64,000 bases of DNA from Salvator merianae. Its lineage: Eukaryota; Chordata; Lepidosauria; Squamata; Teiidae. Made by a program: the position numbers and the translations under genes. Shown here piece after piece: positions 32,790-42,609 of this stretch. The notes under the pieces were generated by a model. It had not been told where the DNA came from, searched no databases, and saw nothing but the letters and a program-made list of their open reading frames with translations. Numbering within the stretch: the first letter of the stretch is position 1; each line of letters starts with the position of its first letter. Location: NCBI GenBank assembly GCA_003586115.2, contig QVOM02000112.1, forward strand, positions 47,546,743 to 47,610,742, given 5' to 3'.

Positions 32790-32879
32790 CTCTGGTCCAA
32801 CATCTTGCTTCCTACAGATACTTTCAAGAAAGTTACATACAAGCCATGAAGAAAATGAGTCTTCTTGCAGCATTGTCCT

Positions 32880-32975
32880 CCTACAGTCAATATTTGTTTA
32901 CTATTATTTGCATTTGTATACGGCTCTTCACTCTGAGGACCCAGAGTGGTTACATTACAGACAAACTACAGTGAC
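32880..32975 (-). mobile_element. LINE 3'-end fragment
   Basis: TTATTTGCATTTGTATACGG, CTCTTCACTCTGAGGACCCA, GAGTGGTTACATTACAGACA. This is the antisense form of the LINE 3' end TGTAAACCGCCC..GGCGGTATA. Short and decayed. Confidence 0.45.
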
Positions 32976-33763
32976 CAGACAAAAACACATTCACTCTGCC
33001 TGAAGTCAGGCAACCACTGGGAGCTGATGGAAGATCTTCCCAGCTTGCTCTTCCTCCTTTATTCCCATTAGGCAAGGTGGCGTGGTATATGGGTTTTCAA
33101 GAGAAAATATCAATATTCACATCTATCTGCACTTGACAGACCTGGCTACTGCATGTTCTACTAACATTTCTGGCATTAGATTACAATGCAGAGTGGTCTG
33201 GTTAAATCTCAATAGAACAGGCTGGCAGAAAAAGATGTTTTAAGAGCCACAGATATGACTCAGCCAGGCTAGTTTTTTGGGGGTAACATGCACCAATAAC
33301 TTAAAGTAGAAAATAACTTTATTGTTCTCCATGGTGTCCACTTTCCATTGTGTACAGATTTACACATTTGTGCAAGCAGCATCCAAAATTCACATTTTTG
33401 CTGGCAAAGCTTGTTCGCTCTGTAGAGCTTCCATGTTCCATTATATAACTGAGGACTTTTTAAATGTATAAATTGTTGGATATGTAATTGCATTAATAAA
33501 TATTTGTTTAAAAAATGTTTCCATGATCCATACTTATATAAAGCAGTTCTCAAAAGCCTTCTCCATATGACTGCCCACATCACCGAGAAAGCTTTATCAG
33601 ATTAATTTCCTAGTAAGCGCCAATGGGGCACAGGGCACCAGGAGAGTAACTATACAAGCATATTTGAATCTGGCCACTATCTTATGGAGATGAAAGGAGA
33701 TGCCTGGAAGCACTCTACCAGTTGAACGCTTAAAACAATTCTCAGAGTGGACAAGGTTGGCTC

Positions 33764-33764
<1 letters not shown>
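32976..33764. other. Unassigned sequence
   Basis: A 104-codon minus-strand ORF (33269-33583, ending NGKWTPWRTIKLFSTLSYW) is rich in Trp and Leu. It is faintly like L1 ORF2 C-terminal text, but I cannot support that assignment. No other signal. Confidence 0.35.

Positions 33765-33823
<59 letters not shown>
33765..33823. repeat. (CTGCTC)n hexamer array
   Basis: About 9.8 uninterrupted CTGCTC units. Its length is divisible by three in every frame, so it opens Ser-Cys, Gln-Glu, Arg-Ser and Gly-Ala dipeptide ORFs on both strands. These ORFs have no other support and are not genes. Confidence 0.97.
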
Positions 33824-34132
33824 GTGAAGAGAGGAAGCAGCTGCAAGAGCAGCCCACAACCCATTCCAGAATCTGCTTCCAGGTCTATTTTCAAGGATGT
33901 GGCTGAAGTGTTCCCAACATGCCACTCCAATATCAGGGAATTTTTGTTCCCTGGCTTCAAAAGCAGGTTGGGCTGGAGCAGCATCCTTGTAGATGGCTCC
34001 AACCTACTCTGCTCCACTCCTGGCTTGGAATGCTTTCTCCAGGCCAGAAGTGGTTTCCGCAGTGTGTGCTACGGCACTTGTGCAGATCCTTGCCCAAAAT
34101 TCCTTCTCAGTTATCTGGGATTACAATCAAGG

Positions 34133-34707
34133 GGCCTTTTCACACTGAGCTCTGTAGACCGTTCCCAGTAGCTGGCTTCGGACTGGAGAGGTTGGAGAAC
34201 GCTGGCTGCCATTCGCACTCCCAGCCAGAGGAACGGACCCGAAGCCGACCAGCACCGGGAACAGTGCGAATGGCATCTGCTATTTAGGTACCGCACTCCG
34301 TACCATCGAGCTCCGCTTCGTAACCAGAGGGCTCCTTATGGAGCCGGCTTCGTAACGGCAGCTAGGCTGCCATGCCCAAAGGGCTATCCCGGGCACGAAG
34401 CTTTGGACCGGGGTACGAAGCATTGTACCGGGGTGTGAAGCTTCGGACCACGCATGCGCAGCCGCGCCAACCACGCCCAGACACCATTTCAAACGCAGAC
34501 GGGAGTGCGAAAGCACCGTGCCCGATCTTCGCTCCATCGCGCAGGTCGGAATGAAGACAAGCTTTTACTTGTCTAGCCTTACCCAGGATCAGGTACGAAT
34601 TGGGTACGAAGTGGTTCAGATTGGGTGAGGCGCGTGCCCACGGCAGTGTGAAAGCTCCATTCCAGCGAACGGACAAGAACGTTCCACCGCTGTAGTGCGA
34701 ACAGGCC
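34133..34707. mobile_element. Family B-like CpG-rich MITE, copy 8
   Basis: Flanked by a perfect 5-bp duplication CAAGG (34128-34132 and 34708-34712). The TIRs are GGCCTTTTCACACT and AGTGCGAACAGGCC. The interior differs from the other B copies: strongly CpG-rich, with three tandem ~20-bp units at 34391-34449 (GGGGTACGAAGCATTGTACC type) and CGCATGCGCA at about 34450-34460. Retained CpGs suggest a young or unmethylated element. No transposase ORF. Confidence 0.8.
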
Positions 34708-34712
34708 CAAGG

Positions 34713-35164
34713 TGTCTAACTTAAGCCTATTCACACTTGCCTTATTGGGATGGGATAGAGCTTAGATCAAAAGGAAACTGGTAGAGAGATTCACATCTCA
34801 TTGTGCACTGTTTCCCTTTTGCACAAATGATGCACAGTAGCCACATCTCACTAGTATGCAGCTCTCCCCAACAAGGTTCCAAGACTGAGGCTGGCATGTA
34901 CACAAGCCATGTGATTCTTCACACTCAGTTTGGCTACACGAAGGACACGGTCCAGATGGCCACAGCTCTGCATTAGCCTTTCCTGGCCACTGGAACTAAA
35001 ATGTAACTGGAATTCCTGCTGTAGATCAGAAAGGTGATCAGAACTCTGACTGTCTGGTCATCTTCAGTCCAATGTGACATGCCTAATGCTAGTCTGCAAA
35101 TGATGTTTGAGGAAGGGGTGCCCAGAAAGTGGGATTTTCTGCTTTCTGGCTGTGGTGCCCCTAG
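34713..35164. other. Unassigned sequence
   Basis: No recognised family or exon. Confidence 0.35.
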
Positions 35165-35390
35165 GAACATAAGAGAAACTCTGCTGGATCAGGCCACAGT
35201 CCATCTAGTCCAGCATCCTGTTTAATAGTGTGGTCCACCAATTGCTTCTAGGCATTCTCAAACAAAAGACAAAGGTGAAACTCTCAGCTGTGTTCAATTC
35301 CTTGCAAATGGCCTTTTCAGGTGTACCTCCACCCCAGAGGTGGTACCTAGGCATCCATCCTAGTAGACGTTTATACACCTGCTCTAGTAG
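35165..35390 (-). mobile_element. CR1-type LINE 3' end (short)
   Basis: GAACATAAGAGAAACTCTGC, TGGATCAGGCCACAGTCCAT, CTAGTCCAGCATCCTG and the CCTAGGCATCCATCCTAGTAG block match the CR1 ends at 2.3 and 31.8 kb. Only the 3' UTR and a few coding bases remain. Confidence 0.8.
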
Positions 35391-35567
35391 TCAGAGATCT
35401 GCCCCAGCCACTCGATAACTGAGAGTCAACCTTTTAGCTGTGTGTTGATGCACCCTCAGGAAGAGTGACTCATTGCTAACAGGAGTTTCATCTTTCTGTC
35501 TGTTTTCTAAGCAGCCTATTTGCATGATCTAAAAATAAGTCAGCCAATAGGTGTACAGTAAAGATGC

Positions 35568-35738
35568 ACTTGAGTCAAAGCGTGATTTTATGACTACACT
35601 TAACCATGCGAGCTTTCTGGCAACAATTTGAAAATGGTTTGTCACTGCCTTCTTCCATGGAGATGCAAGGATTGAACTTGGGACTTTCTAGATGGAAAGG
35701 AGACATTCTGCCATTGAGCTAGAGCCTGAGGCTGTGTC
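35568..35738 (-). mobile_element. tRNA-Ala-headed Sauria-like SINE
   Basis: The reverse complement has CTCTAGCTCAATGGCAGAAT (box A), CTCCTTTCCATCTAGAAAGT, CCAAGTTCAATCCTTGCATC (box B), then the body GAAGAAGGCAGTGACAAACC, TGCCAGAAAGCTCGCATGG, TAGTCATAAAATCACGCTTT and GACTCAAGTGCATC. The order of head, body and BovB-like tail identifies a squamate-type SINE. Internal Pol III boxes are partly preserved. Confidence 0.75.
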
Positions 35739-35805
35739 TGTACACAGTAAAAAGAAGATGCTCAGAAGCAGTTTTAGTGAAAGTAGCATCCACCTGCTTG
35801 TGCCT

Positions 35806-35859
35806 CTAATCCATATTAAAGGCCAGAAAATTCCCTCTCTGGCCTTTAATATGAATTAG
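35806..35859. repeat. Near-perfect hairpin (22-bp arms, 21/22 paired)
   Basis: The left arm CTAATCCATATTAAAGGCCA+GA and the right arm TCTGGCCTTTAATATGAATT+AG are separated by a 10-base loop. Weaker pairing continues outward to about 35787 and 35887 (AGCAT at both outer limits). It could be a MITE core or a transcribed hairpin. Confidence 0.85.
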
Positions 35860-35889
35860 AATCGGGGACACCAGTGTCCAAATGCTTAA

Positions 35890-36728
35890 AAAATCCAGTT
35901 AGTCGATATCTTATTTTGAGAAGTTCACCACTCCAGGTAAAAATTATGCACAGCAACCCATATTCTAATCTTTTGTTGACTCTGGAATTAAAAGAAAATC
36001 TGGAGAAAGTTTTCACCAATTGCTTTCTCAAACCCACAGAAGAAAATTAAAACTTGTTAGAAAGTGAGTTTTATAGCTCAGAAAAGCCCTTAGCAGGGAC
36101 AATTTCAGTGTCATTCCAATCAAAGAATATAGGGGAGGAAGGGGATATTTTACAATGGAAAAATCAAAGCAAGCGTTACATATTTCCCTAGGCTTCTACA
36201 CAGAGAAATGCACCAACTGTCTTCCCCACCTACACATAGGCATTTCCGTAAAGCGTTCTTGTGGCATGGCCAGGGGGACGTCTTCTGCTTAATTGTGCGT
36301 CATCATTACACTGCGAGAGCTCATTGAGACAGGAAGTTTGATTATTGGTTTTTAATTCTGATGCTGTTTTTCATCCTGATGGCTCTTTTGCCTGACACTG
36401 AATTACCTTGCTGCAAATTAAATACAATAAAATTGCTAATAAGTCTATTAGAATATGCTGACAGGGTGAAATTTAGAAGCTGGAGAACATTATCCCTCTC
36501 CAGTACCTTTCTGTTCTGCACAAAGACCAAATAAATCTAGTCGTCTCCCCTGTTTGTAAGTGCTATATCCTCCCTCCCTCACACACACAGGTGAGCACAC
36601 CTGGTCATTCACTGTATAGTACTATCACTCCATAAGGAGTCAGTATAAAGGTAATTTAAACTACAGACCTATGGCCCATTCTCAGCAGACTGGCTTTCTT
36701 GTGGATGATTCTTGCAACGAACACTAAG
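35890..36728. other. Unique-looking sequence, possible conserved non-coding element at 36270-36540
   Basis: No repeat copy elsewhere in the window. The 36270-36540 part is AT-rich but not low-complexity, with GATTATTGG, TTTTTAATTCTG, GCAAATTAAATAC and AAATTGCTAATAAG. Homeodomain-like TAAT cores are frequent. This is a pattern impression only, not evidence of conservation. A short CA run lies at about 36588-36599. Confidence 0.3.
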
Positions 36729-37170
36729 GGCCTTTCTGCACACACCTCTCCATACTCTGAACCAGTTGGTCTGGACCAGTCAGGCTTGCTGGTTTGGACC
36801 ATGGAAAGGAGTGGTCTAGAAGAATGCTGTCTGCATGATGGTGCTGGTCCAGACCAGCCCTGGCCCAGCCCTGGTCCAGACCAATCCCTGGCCAGGTGGG
36901 CTCCGAATGCTCCAATGGGCTAGGAACAAATGTTCCTAGTCTTGGAGCCACTGGGAAACCAATTTTGGCAGCACGCTTTGGTGCACCACCAAAATGGGTC
37001 CCCCAGTAGTCCAAAAGATGGAGGCATACTTTCTGAATGCCTCCATGTTCTGTACTAGGCTGTGCTGGTCTGGTACTGGACCTCAATGTCAAGGGCTACC
37101 AGTAAACAAGGGGTTACATTCCATCCAGCATGGACAGAGCATACCAGTGGTAGTTGGGGTCTCACAGAAC
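36729..37170 (+). mobile_element. Family D DNA element, copy 2
   Basis: The left TIR is GGCCTTTCTGCACACACC, preceded by CTAAG. The core AATTTTGGCAGCACGCTTTG, GTGCACCACCAAAATGGG and GGGCTACCAGTAAAC is shared with copies at 26.5 kb (inverted) and 38.0 kb. The tail GACAGAGCATACCAGTGGTA matches 38.39 kb. The right terminus is unclear. Confidence 0.6.
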
Positions 37171-37384
37171 ATAAGAATAGACACAAAATGGAATGACAGG
37201 AAACAGATGGATAGGAAAAAATACTTATTAAAAAGTGGAGAGAACCACTTTGTTTTCTCAGAACATCTATTCCTGATATACTGTGAAGCCCAGATGTGTC
37301 CACTTTAGACAAATCTTTTAGTCCAGGTCTTTCCTGTATTGATAGATGAATTATTTTGCCTGTTTCTCTTCTCTCTTGCAGTAT

Positions 37385-37475
37385 TGTTAACTTTACATAG
37401 ATTGTTTCAACTGTTTTTCTGCAAACCGCTTGAACATTTCTACAGGGGAAGCAGTATAAAAATATTTCAAAGACC
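37385..37475 (+). mobile_element. CR1/L3-type LINE 3' end
   Basis: TTTTTCTGCAAACCGCTTGA and GGGGAAGCAGTATAAAAATA match the tail of the 9.4-11.8 kb LINE (TTTTGTAAACTGCTTCAAG..GGAAGCAGTCTATAACTA). No coding part precedes it. Confidence 0.6.
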
Positions 37476-38042
37476 AGCAACAACGTAATGTGTGAACTTG
37501 TGAAATTATCCAGGACAGTCCGTTTTCTGGTATCTCAGGCCCACAAGAGAGGGGCAATGGGCTTGGAGGAAGAAAAACTCTTGCCAAACAGAATCCTGCC
37601 ACCCACCACTCAGCTTTCTGTGGCCAACATAAGAAATTAAGTTTTAAAAAACTATTCTGGTAAGAAATGTTTGGCTTGAATAAAGCACTAGTTAGTGCTT
37701 GACCTAACTGCAGTGGTTCAGATGGCTTTTCTAACTCTAGTGACAGTTTGTTTCAGATATAGCTTTGTAATTATTACTTTGAAATGTTGTTTTCTGTTGT
37801 TAATGGCTATGCTTTGCCATATGTCCCACTATTTCCTGCCAGCCATTATTCATAGACAGAACCTGGAAATAAATCTTGTCAAATTTAATCAAGTTGGCAA
37901 GACAAGCTGGGAACACACGAGAAAGCCTGTTTGACAGCAAACTTGGCTTTAAGTCAGTTCCTGCACTAGTCCTAAGACTTCCTTTGTTTACCTGCTCTCT
38001 CATTCTGTATATCTGCAGCCAACGCCTTAAAAATGTGTTTAA

Positions 38043-38415
38043 GGGTCTTGCTGCACTTACCTCTTGTAGTCTCATTCCAGTTGGCAGGGAACAAAGTGAT
38101 CGGTCCCAGCCCAGCCCCTGCACTGGCTCTAAAGCTGGCATGAGCTTCAGAACCGCCCTCCGTGAGGTCCTTAGAGTCACTGGGGAACACATTTTGACAG
38201 TGCAATAAGGTGCACTACCAAAATGGGCCACCCTATAAACCAAAACACAGAGGTGTGCACATTCTGTATACCCCTGTATTCCAGATTAGGTCCTGCTAGT
38301 ATGCCGGTAGACATCGATATCAAGGTCTACTAGCAATCCAGATCAGAAGCCTCCTGATCTAGATCATGCTCTGTCCTGTGCGTATGGAGCATACTAGTGT
38401 TGGGCAGAGCCTCCT
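38043..38415 (+). mobile_element. Family D DNA element, copy 3
   Basis: The left TIR is GGTCTTGCTGCACTTACC. The core ACATTTTGACAGTGCAATAA, GGTGCACTACCAAAATGGG, GCCGGTAGACATC..GGTCTACTAGC and CCTCCTGATCTAGATCATG follows. It has the same orientation as copy 2, about 0.9 kb away, but is only moderately similar, so the two are not a recent local duplication. Confidence 0.6.
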
Positions 38416-38730
38416 GTATTTTGTGTTAATGTTGCTCCTTCAGTGATGTCCCTACCACTGACAGGCTTGTTGACATAAGCAGTGTATCTCCATAGGCCAG
38501 AACTACCAGCAAGCTGATGCTGACTGTCATTTGGGCACCTTCTGATTGATTGTTTAGGGCCCAGTCTTGCTCACAGCAGCAGTAGCCATATACAGGAAGT
38601 AGAAATCCCTCAGATTCAGCTGAGAGGAACTGTTGCAGACCAAGATAGTAAAGCCAGACTCTTACTCTGGCAAGTCTGGCTGCACTTACACATAACTTGA
38701 GAAAACTGGATTAAAAAGAATCAAGAAACA

Positions 38731-39157
38731 GGGCACTTGCCATACCAGGCCGGTGAAGATCAAGTGTGATGGTGGCCATTTGTACGTCATGCACTAAACT
38801 AGCCCTCTATTTGGCCAGCAGCACTTGAAGTGCAAATGGCCAGCCCAGGGCCGTCTGGATCACCGAGCCAATGGCCGCACGGGTATCTAGTGAGAGATTG
38901 GTCACTGCACACCACTGCACAGTTGCAATCATCCATGCCCGCTCACCACATCACACCCAGAAGAGGGTGCAGAAGCAGCCATCCAGGAGCAATCCAGCTG
39001 CTTCTAGGAAGCGTGTGGACTGCTTTTGGCAGTCCATAGCTGCATCCATCCTGGGAAGGCTTCGGCAACTTCTGGTGAGTTGTCGTGACTATCAGGTGTG
39101 GACAGAACGATCCAAAGAGTGGCCTGGAGTGCTCTACTGCCAAAGTGTGAACAGGCC
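38731..39157. mobile_element. Family B-related MITE, copy 9
   Basis: The left part ACCAGGCCGGTGAAGATCAA and CCAGCAGCACTTGAAGTGC matches copy 3. The right end AAAGTGTGAACAGGCC is canonical. CACACCCAGAAGAGGGTGC resembles interior strings of copies 7 and 12. No clear target duplication. Confidence 0.65.
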
Positions 39158-39267
39158 CTCAGTCCATTTCATTGCTGTGCAGATGTTATTTATTTAGTAC
39201 ACACTAAGTACACAGTATCTGGATCACACAGATTTTTTTTTTTGCATCCTTGAGGCTGGTCTGGGCA

Positions 39268-39310
39268 GCCCATCCCATCCCATCCCAGCCCCGCCCACCC
39301 CTCCCAGCCC
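39268..39310. repeat. CCCAT/CCCAGCC low-complexity stretch
   Basis: CCCATCCCATCCCATCCCAG followed by C-rich sequence, just before family A copy 1. Confidence 0.85.
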
Positions 39311-39342
39311 TTCATATAGTGTGAGTTGTTGGTTGTTTCAAA

Positions 39343-40377
39343 GGCCGCGATCAGACATCGTCAATGTAATCCATATCAGAAGAGTACACGCAGTGAATTC
39401 GTCTTCTGGTCGTTCCCACAGTTACAGTTTAACACGGAGTCAATTCGTTCTTGCTCGTTCCCACACTGATATTTCCCGTGCTTGGCAGTACCCTTTCTGC
39501 CTCCACCCCTTGTCAAATTCTCTTCCCTATGCAGTCAGCGATTGGCTGCAGTCCCAATGTTCAAACCTTGACGTCACAGGGGCGGGAAAGTCAAGCTCTG
39601 CTCTCCGTATGTCCCCCTGCTGCTTCAGAACAGGGATTCACTTGGCAGCGTTACTAGGCATTTGCCATTTGCTCCTTCTCCTCCCTGCAGCCTCTGTCTA
39701 CACAAGCAGAACTTTAAAACTATGTTCACTTTAAAACTATGAACTTTAAGCTTTTTAAAGTTCTTTTGAAATGCGCATGAGAGCTCCCCTGCTGATGCAC
39801 TTTAACGCAACTGCACAATTTAAAAGTAGCGGGAGAGGTCCATAACAAAGGGAAAAAGTGGGGAGGGAACGTGGGGGGGGCTCTACTATTTTTAACTGTG
39901 TGCTGACCAGGCAAAACTCCAAACAGGCGCAGTTTATTTTTTCCTTTAAAGAGCAGACGGAAGTGGAGAAAGCCTTTAATTTCTTCCTGGCAGGACCGCA
40001 GCTTAGCGAAGAAGGAGGACGATTTCTTTTCCCCTGGCAGCGAGGGAAGGGGGGATAATGGAGGCAGAGGAAACTAATGTGCTTCCTGCCCACCCACAAA
40101 GTCTGTCATTGGACGGCATAAAATGGGGATCCCTCCCTCTGCACGCCCCCCAAAACAGTACGGTCCCTCTCAAATAATCGCTTTCCCCGTGCCCACAGCA
40201 CAAAGTAAAGCGCGCTAGCGATCTGGAACGGCTTGAGAGTTCATTAAATCCGAAGACAAAGTAATCCGGATTTCGCCAATTTAATCCATAAAAATTACGG
40301 AACGGCAAGATCATGTCGGGACAGCGGGAACTGAAGACGGCCTGTAAACTGATTAAATGCTGTGTCGGAACGCAGCC
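39343..40377 (+). mobile_element. Family A element, copy 1
   Basis: The left end GGCCGCGATCAGACATCG and right end TGTCGGAACGCAGCC are imperfect inverted repeats (GGCYGCGNTCNGACA). Roughly 95% identical by eye to copy 4 (56.4 kb) across the left 200 bp. It carries ATTGG (39541), TGACGTCA (39569-39576) and GGGGCGGG (39579-39586). Many CpGs remain, so it looks young. No long ORF, hence non-autonomous. Confidence 0.8.
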
Positions 40378-40756
40378 TTAGTGAAGTAAAAAGGAGGATG
40401 GTTTTCTTTTCTCCTGGCAGCAACGGAAGGGGGGATAATGGAGGCAGAAGAAACTACTGTGCATCCTGCCCACCCACAAAGTCTGTCATTGGATGGCATG
40501 AAATGGGAAGCCCTCCCTCTTCACACCCCCAAAAAAGTATGGTCCCTCCCAAATAGTCTCCTTCCCCATTCTCACATCGCAAAGTAAAGCGGGCTAGTGA
40601 TCTGGAACGGCTTGAGAACTCATTAAATCTGAATGCAAAGTAGTCCAGATTTCGCCAATTTAGTCCAGAAAAACTACAGAACAGCAAGATCATGCTGGGC
40701 CAGCGGGAACTGAAGACGGCCTGTAAACTGATTTAATGCCGTGTCGGAACGCAGCC
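40378..40756 (+). mobile_element. Family A partial second unit (A2)
   Basis: The last ~380 bp of the element follow copy 1 directly. The joint falls where the terminal GCAGCCTTAG of copy 1 overlaps the internal GCAGCTTAG site. The text after the joint (GCAACGGAAGGGGGGATAAT, GAAACTACTGTGCATCC) is closer to copy 3 than to copy 1. It ends with the same terminus GGAACGCAGCC. Confidence 0.75.
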
Positions 40757-42079
40757 CTAGATAAAAAAACACTCTGCAAAAATGGGGACTATAATAGGAA
40801 TACAAAAGGACATACACAGATCCTCAATTTATAACATGTTCTCTGCAGACTGTAACTGGCTAGAATGTACAGAGAATTATAGGTGTAGATGCTCTGTCTG
40901 TCTGGTCAGAAGATGGACCCCCCCTGCCACAAGGCTTCTGGAAACCTAGGATCACAAGCAATGTGCCTATATAGGCCATAACAGCCAACAAGCTGATCCT
41001 AGCAGGTATTTCAGGTATCTAGTAATTGTAGGATTTGTATTTCACCTGATATCTAGTTACTTTCAGGCAGAGAATGTATTGCCATCAGAAAAATGGGAAC
41101 AAGAATGCAATGAGGAACCTCATTTCAGGACTGGATAACCTGTGGCAGTCCAGATGTCAATTGCTATAAATCCTGGGAACACTATTTTCACAACCCTATT
41201 ATACATTCCAGATATTTATTCTTTAGATTTGGGAGCCATGTGTTTCATGACCTGTTCGTTTTTTGTTGATGTCTTTGATTGTTGTCCATTTACTAAAACA
41301 AAACAAATCCCAGAAATATCTTCAGCATACATCACTAAACAAATTAAAACAAAAAAACCCAAAACCTGGACCTGTGCGTAAGTACAAAAGGTGATTCAGA
41401 TTTTGATTTGCATCCAAAATGAACATTTGTTTGCCAAGATTCAGCCCAGTGAGATTTCAGGCAGCAGAGATATTAAATGCACCAAACTAGAATACCTAAT
41501 AGAAATGCTGGCAGGTTTTTAATTATTGCAGTATGTGTGGGATGCTAATGTGATTTCAGAGGGAAAGTTCTGCCTTGCCTTGCCTGTTTAATAATGCGAT
41601 ACAATATCCACAGAAGAAGAAATGTCCTTTCTTGTCCTTCTATAGGTTCCCTCTCTCTCCTTCTCCTTCTCCTTCTCTCTCTCCCATCTCCTTTTTCCAG
41701 TATTTCGATTTAAGCAGGAATGAAAAGAGACCTTGCAGGAGACCCTCTGGGTGCTTATCTCCAATGTACTGTGTTTTAAAATCGAGAAACTAATTCTATG
41801 CAATTGTGGGTTTAATCCAATGCTTATTTAAGTTTATGGATGTTTCCTATTGACTGCATCACAAGCCTGAATGCTTAAAAAAAAATGAAAAAGAGGGCAT
41901 TATTGATTCTGCAGCCACCAAGCCTTGCTCATTTAACTGGCAGGAGGAAGAGGATTCATTAGAAGGAGCAAGGCTGGAGCAGTGCTGCAGGCAACCCTCC
42001 AGCACTGCTTTTGATACAGTCAGCTGTGGTCCCACAAAGCATCTATCCGAGCAGGGCACAGATGCTCCCATTTTCACAT
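40757..42079. other. Unassigned sequence
   Basis: At about 41128-41170, AACCTGTGGCAGTCCAGATG and AAATCCTGGGAAC resemble the amniote foldback repeat ending GGCCCTCCAGATGTTG..CTCCCA. A CT-rich run lies at 41648-41690. Nothing else was recognised. Confidence 0.35.
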
Positions 42080-42445
42080 GCTCTGGAGACAGATGTTAGG
42101 TACACATTGCACCCCACTCCTCTCCGTGAAACTGTGTGAAGTTCCCCCAGAGCTCTCTGTATGTCACTCGCTTTTGACTGGCATGGCTGAAGCAAGGACC
42201 TTCGGCTCTTTGTTTGGTAGGCGGGATGATGAGGAAGATAATTGCTCGAGATACTTTCTGCCGGCTGGTTGTTTTTATGCAGGGGAAGCTCCCCAGCATA
42301 AGTCAAACAGGACCTGCAAAATGCCTGACCCCACCGTCTCTGGGGCACAGGAAACAGGCAGCTTGTCAAAGGAGCGCATTTAATTGGGCTCCTGGCTGGC
42401 AGATTGACACATCAACACTTGCTTCAGGCAGCTTTTCTTAGCAGT
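42080..42445. other. Unique-looking sequence, possible conserved non-coding element
   Basis: No copy elsewhere in the window, balanced composition and no simple repeats. It is open on both strands for about 300 bp (101 and 108 codons), which argues against coding. Motifs such as GCATTTAATTGGGC and CAGATTGACACATC look enhancer-like. Conservation cannot be judged here. Confidence 0.3.
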
Positions 42446-42593
42446 CAATGTGTTGCTTCCTGTGTTTGCCGTTACCGTATATCTTCATGTCCAAAGTTAC
42501 GGACTTTCTGCACAGCGTTGTGAAGGCTGTGCAGAGATTCACAACTTCAACTATATGCCGTGCATTCATTCGGCTAATCAGTGTAGTGTGGTT

Positions 42594-42609
42594 TAAAAAA
42601 AAAAAAAAA
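42594..42609. repeat. Poly-A run
   Basis: A run of 14 A after GTGTGGTTTAA and before GAAAGA. No retroposon body was recognised upstream. Confidence 0.85.

Noticed and set aside
33269..33583. 104-codon minus-strand ORF as an L1 ORF2 C-terminal fragment
   Set aside because: Resemblance is limited to Trp/Leu-rich text; no conserved motif could be aligned.
33597..33925. Ser-Cys, Gln-Glu, Arg-Ser and Gly-Ala repeat proteins
   Set aside because: All are frame translations of the CTGCTC hexamer array on both strands.
35650..35738. Functional tRNA-Ala gene (minus strand)
   Set aside because: Arms do not pair fully and a SINE body follows, so it is a SINE head.
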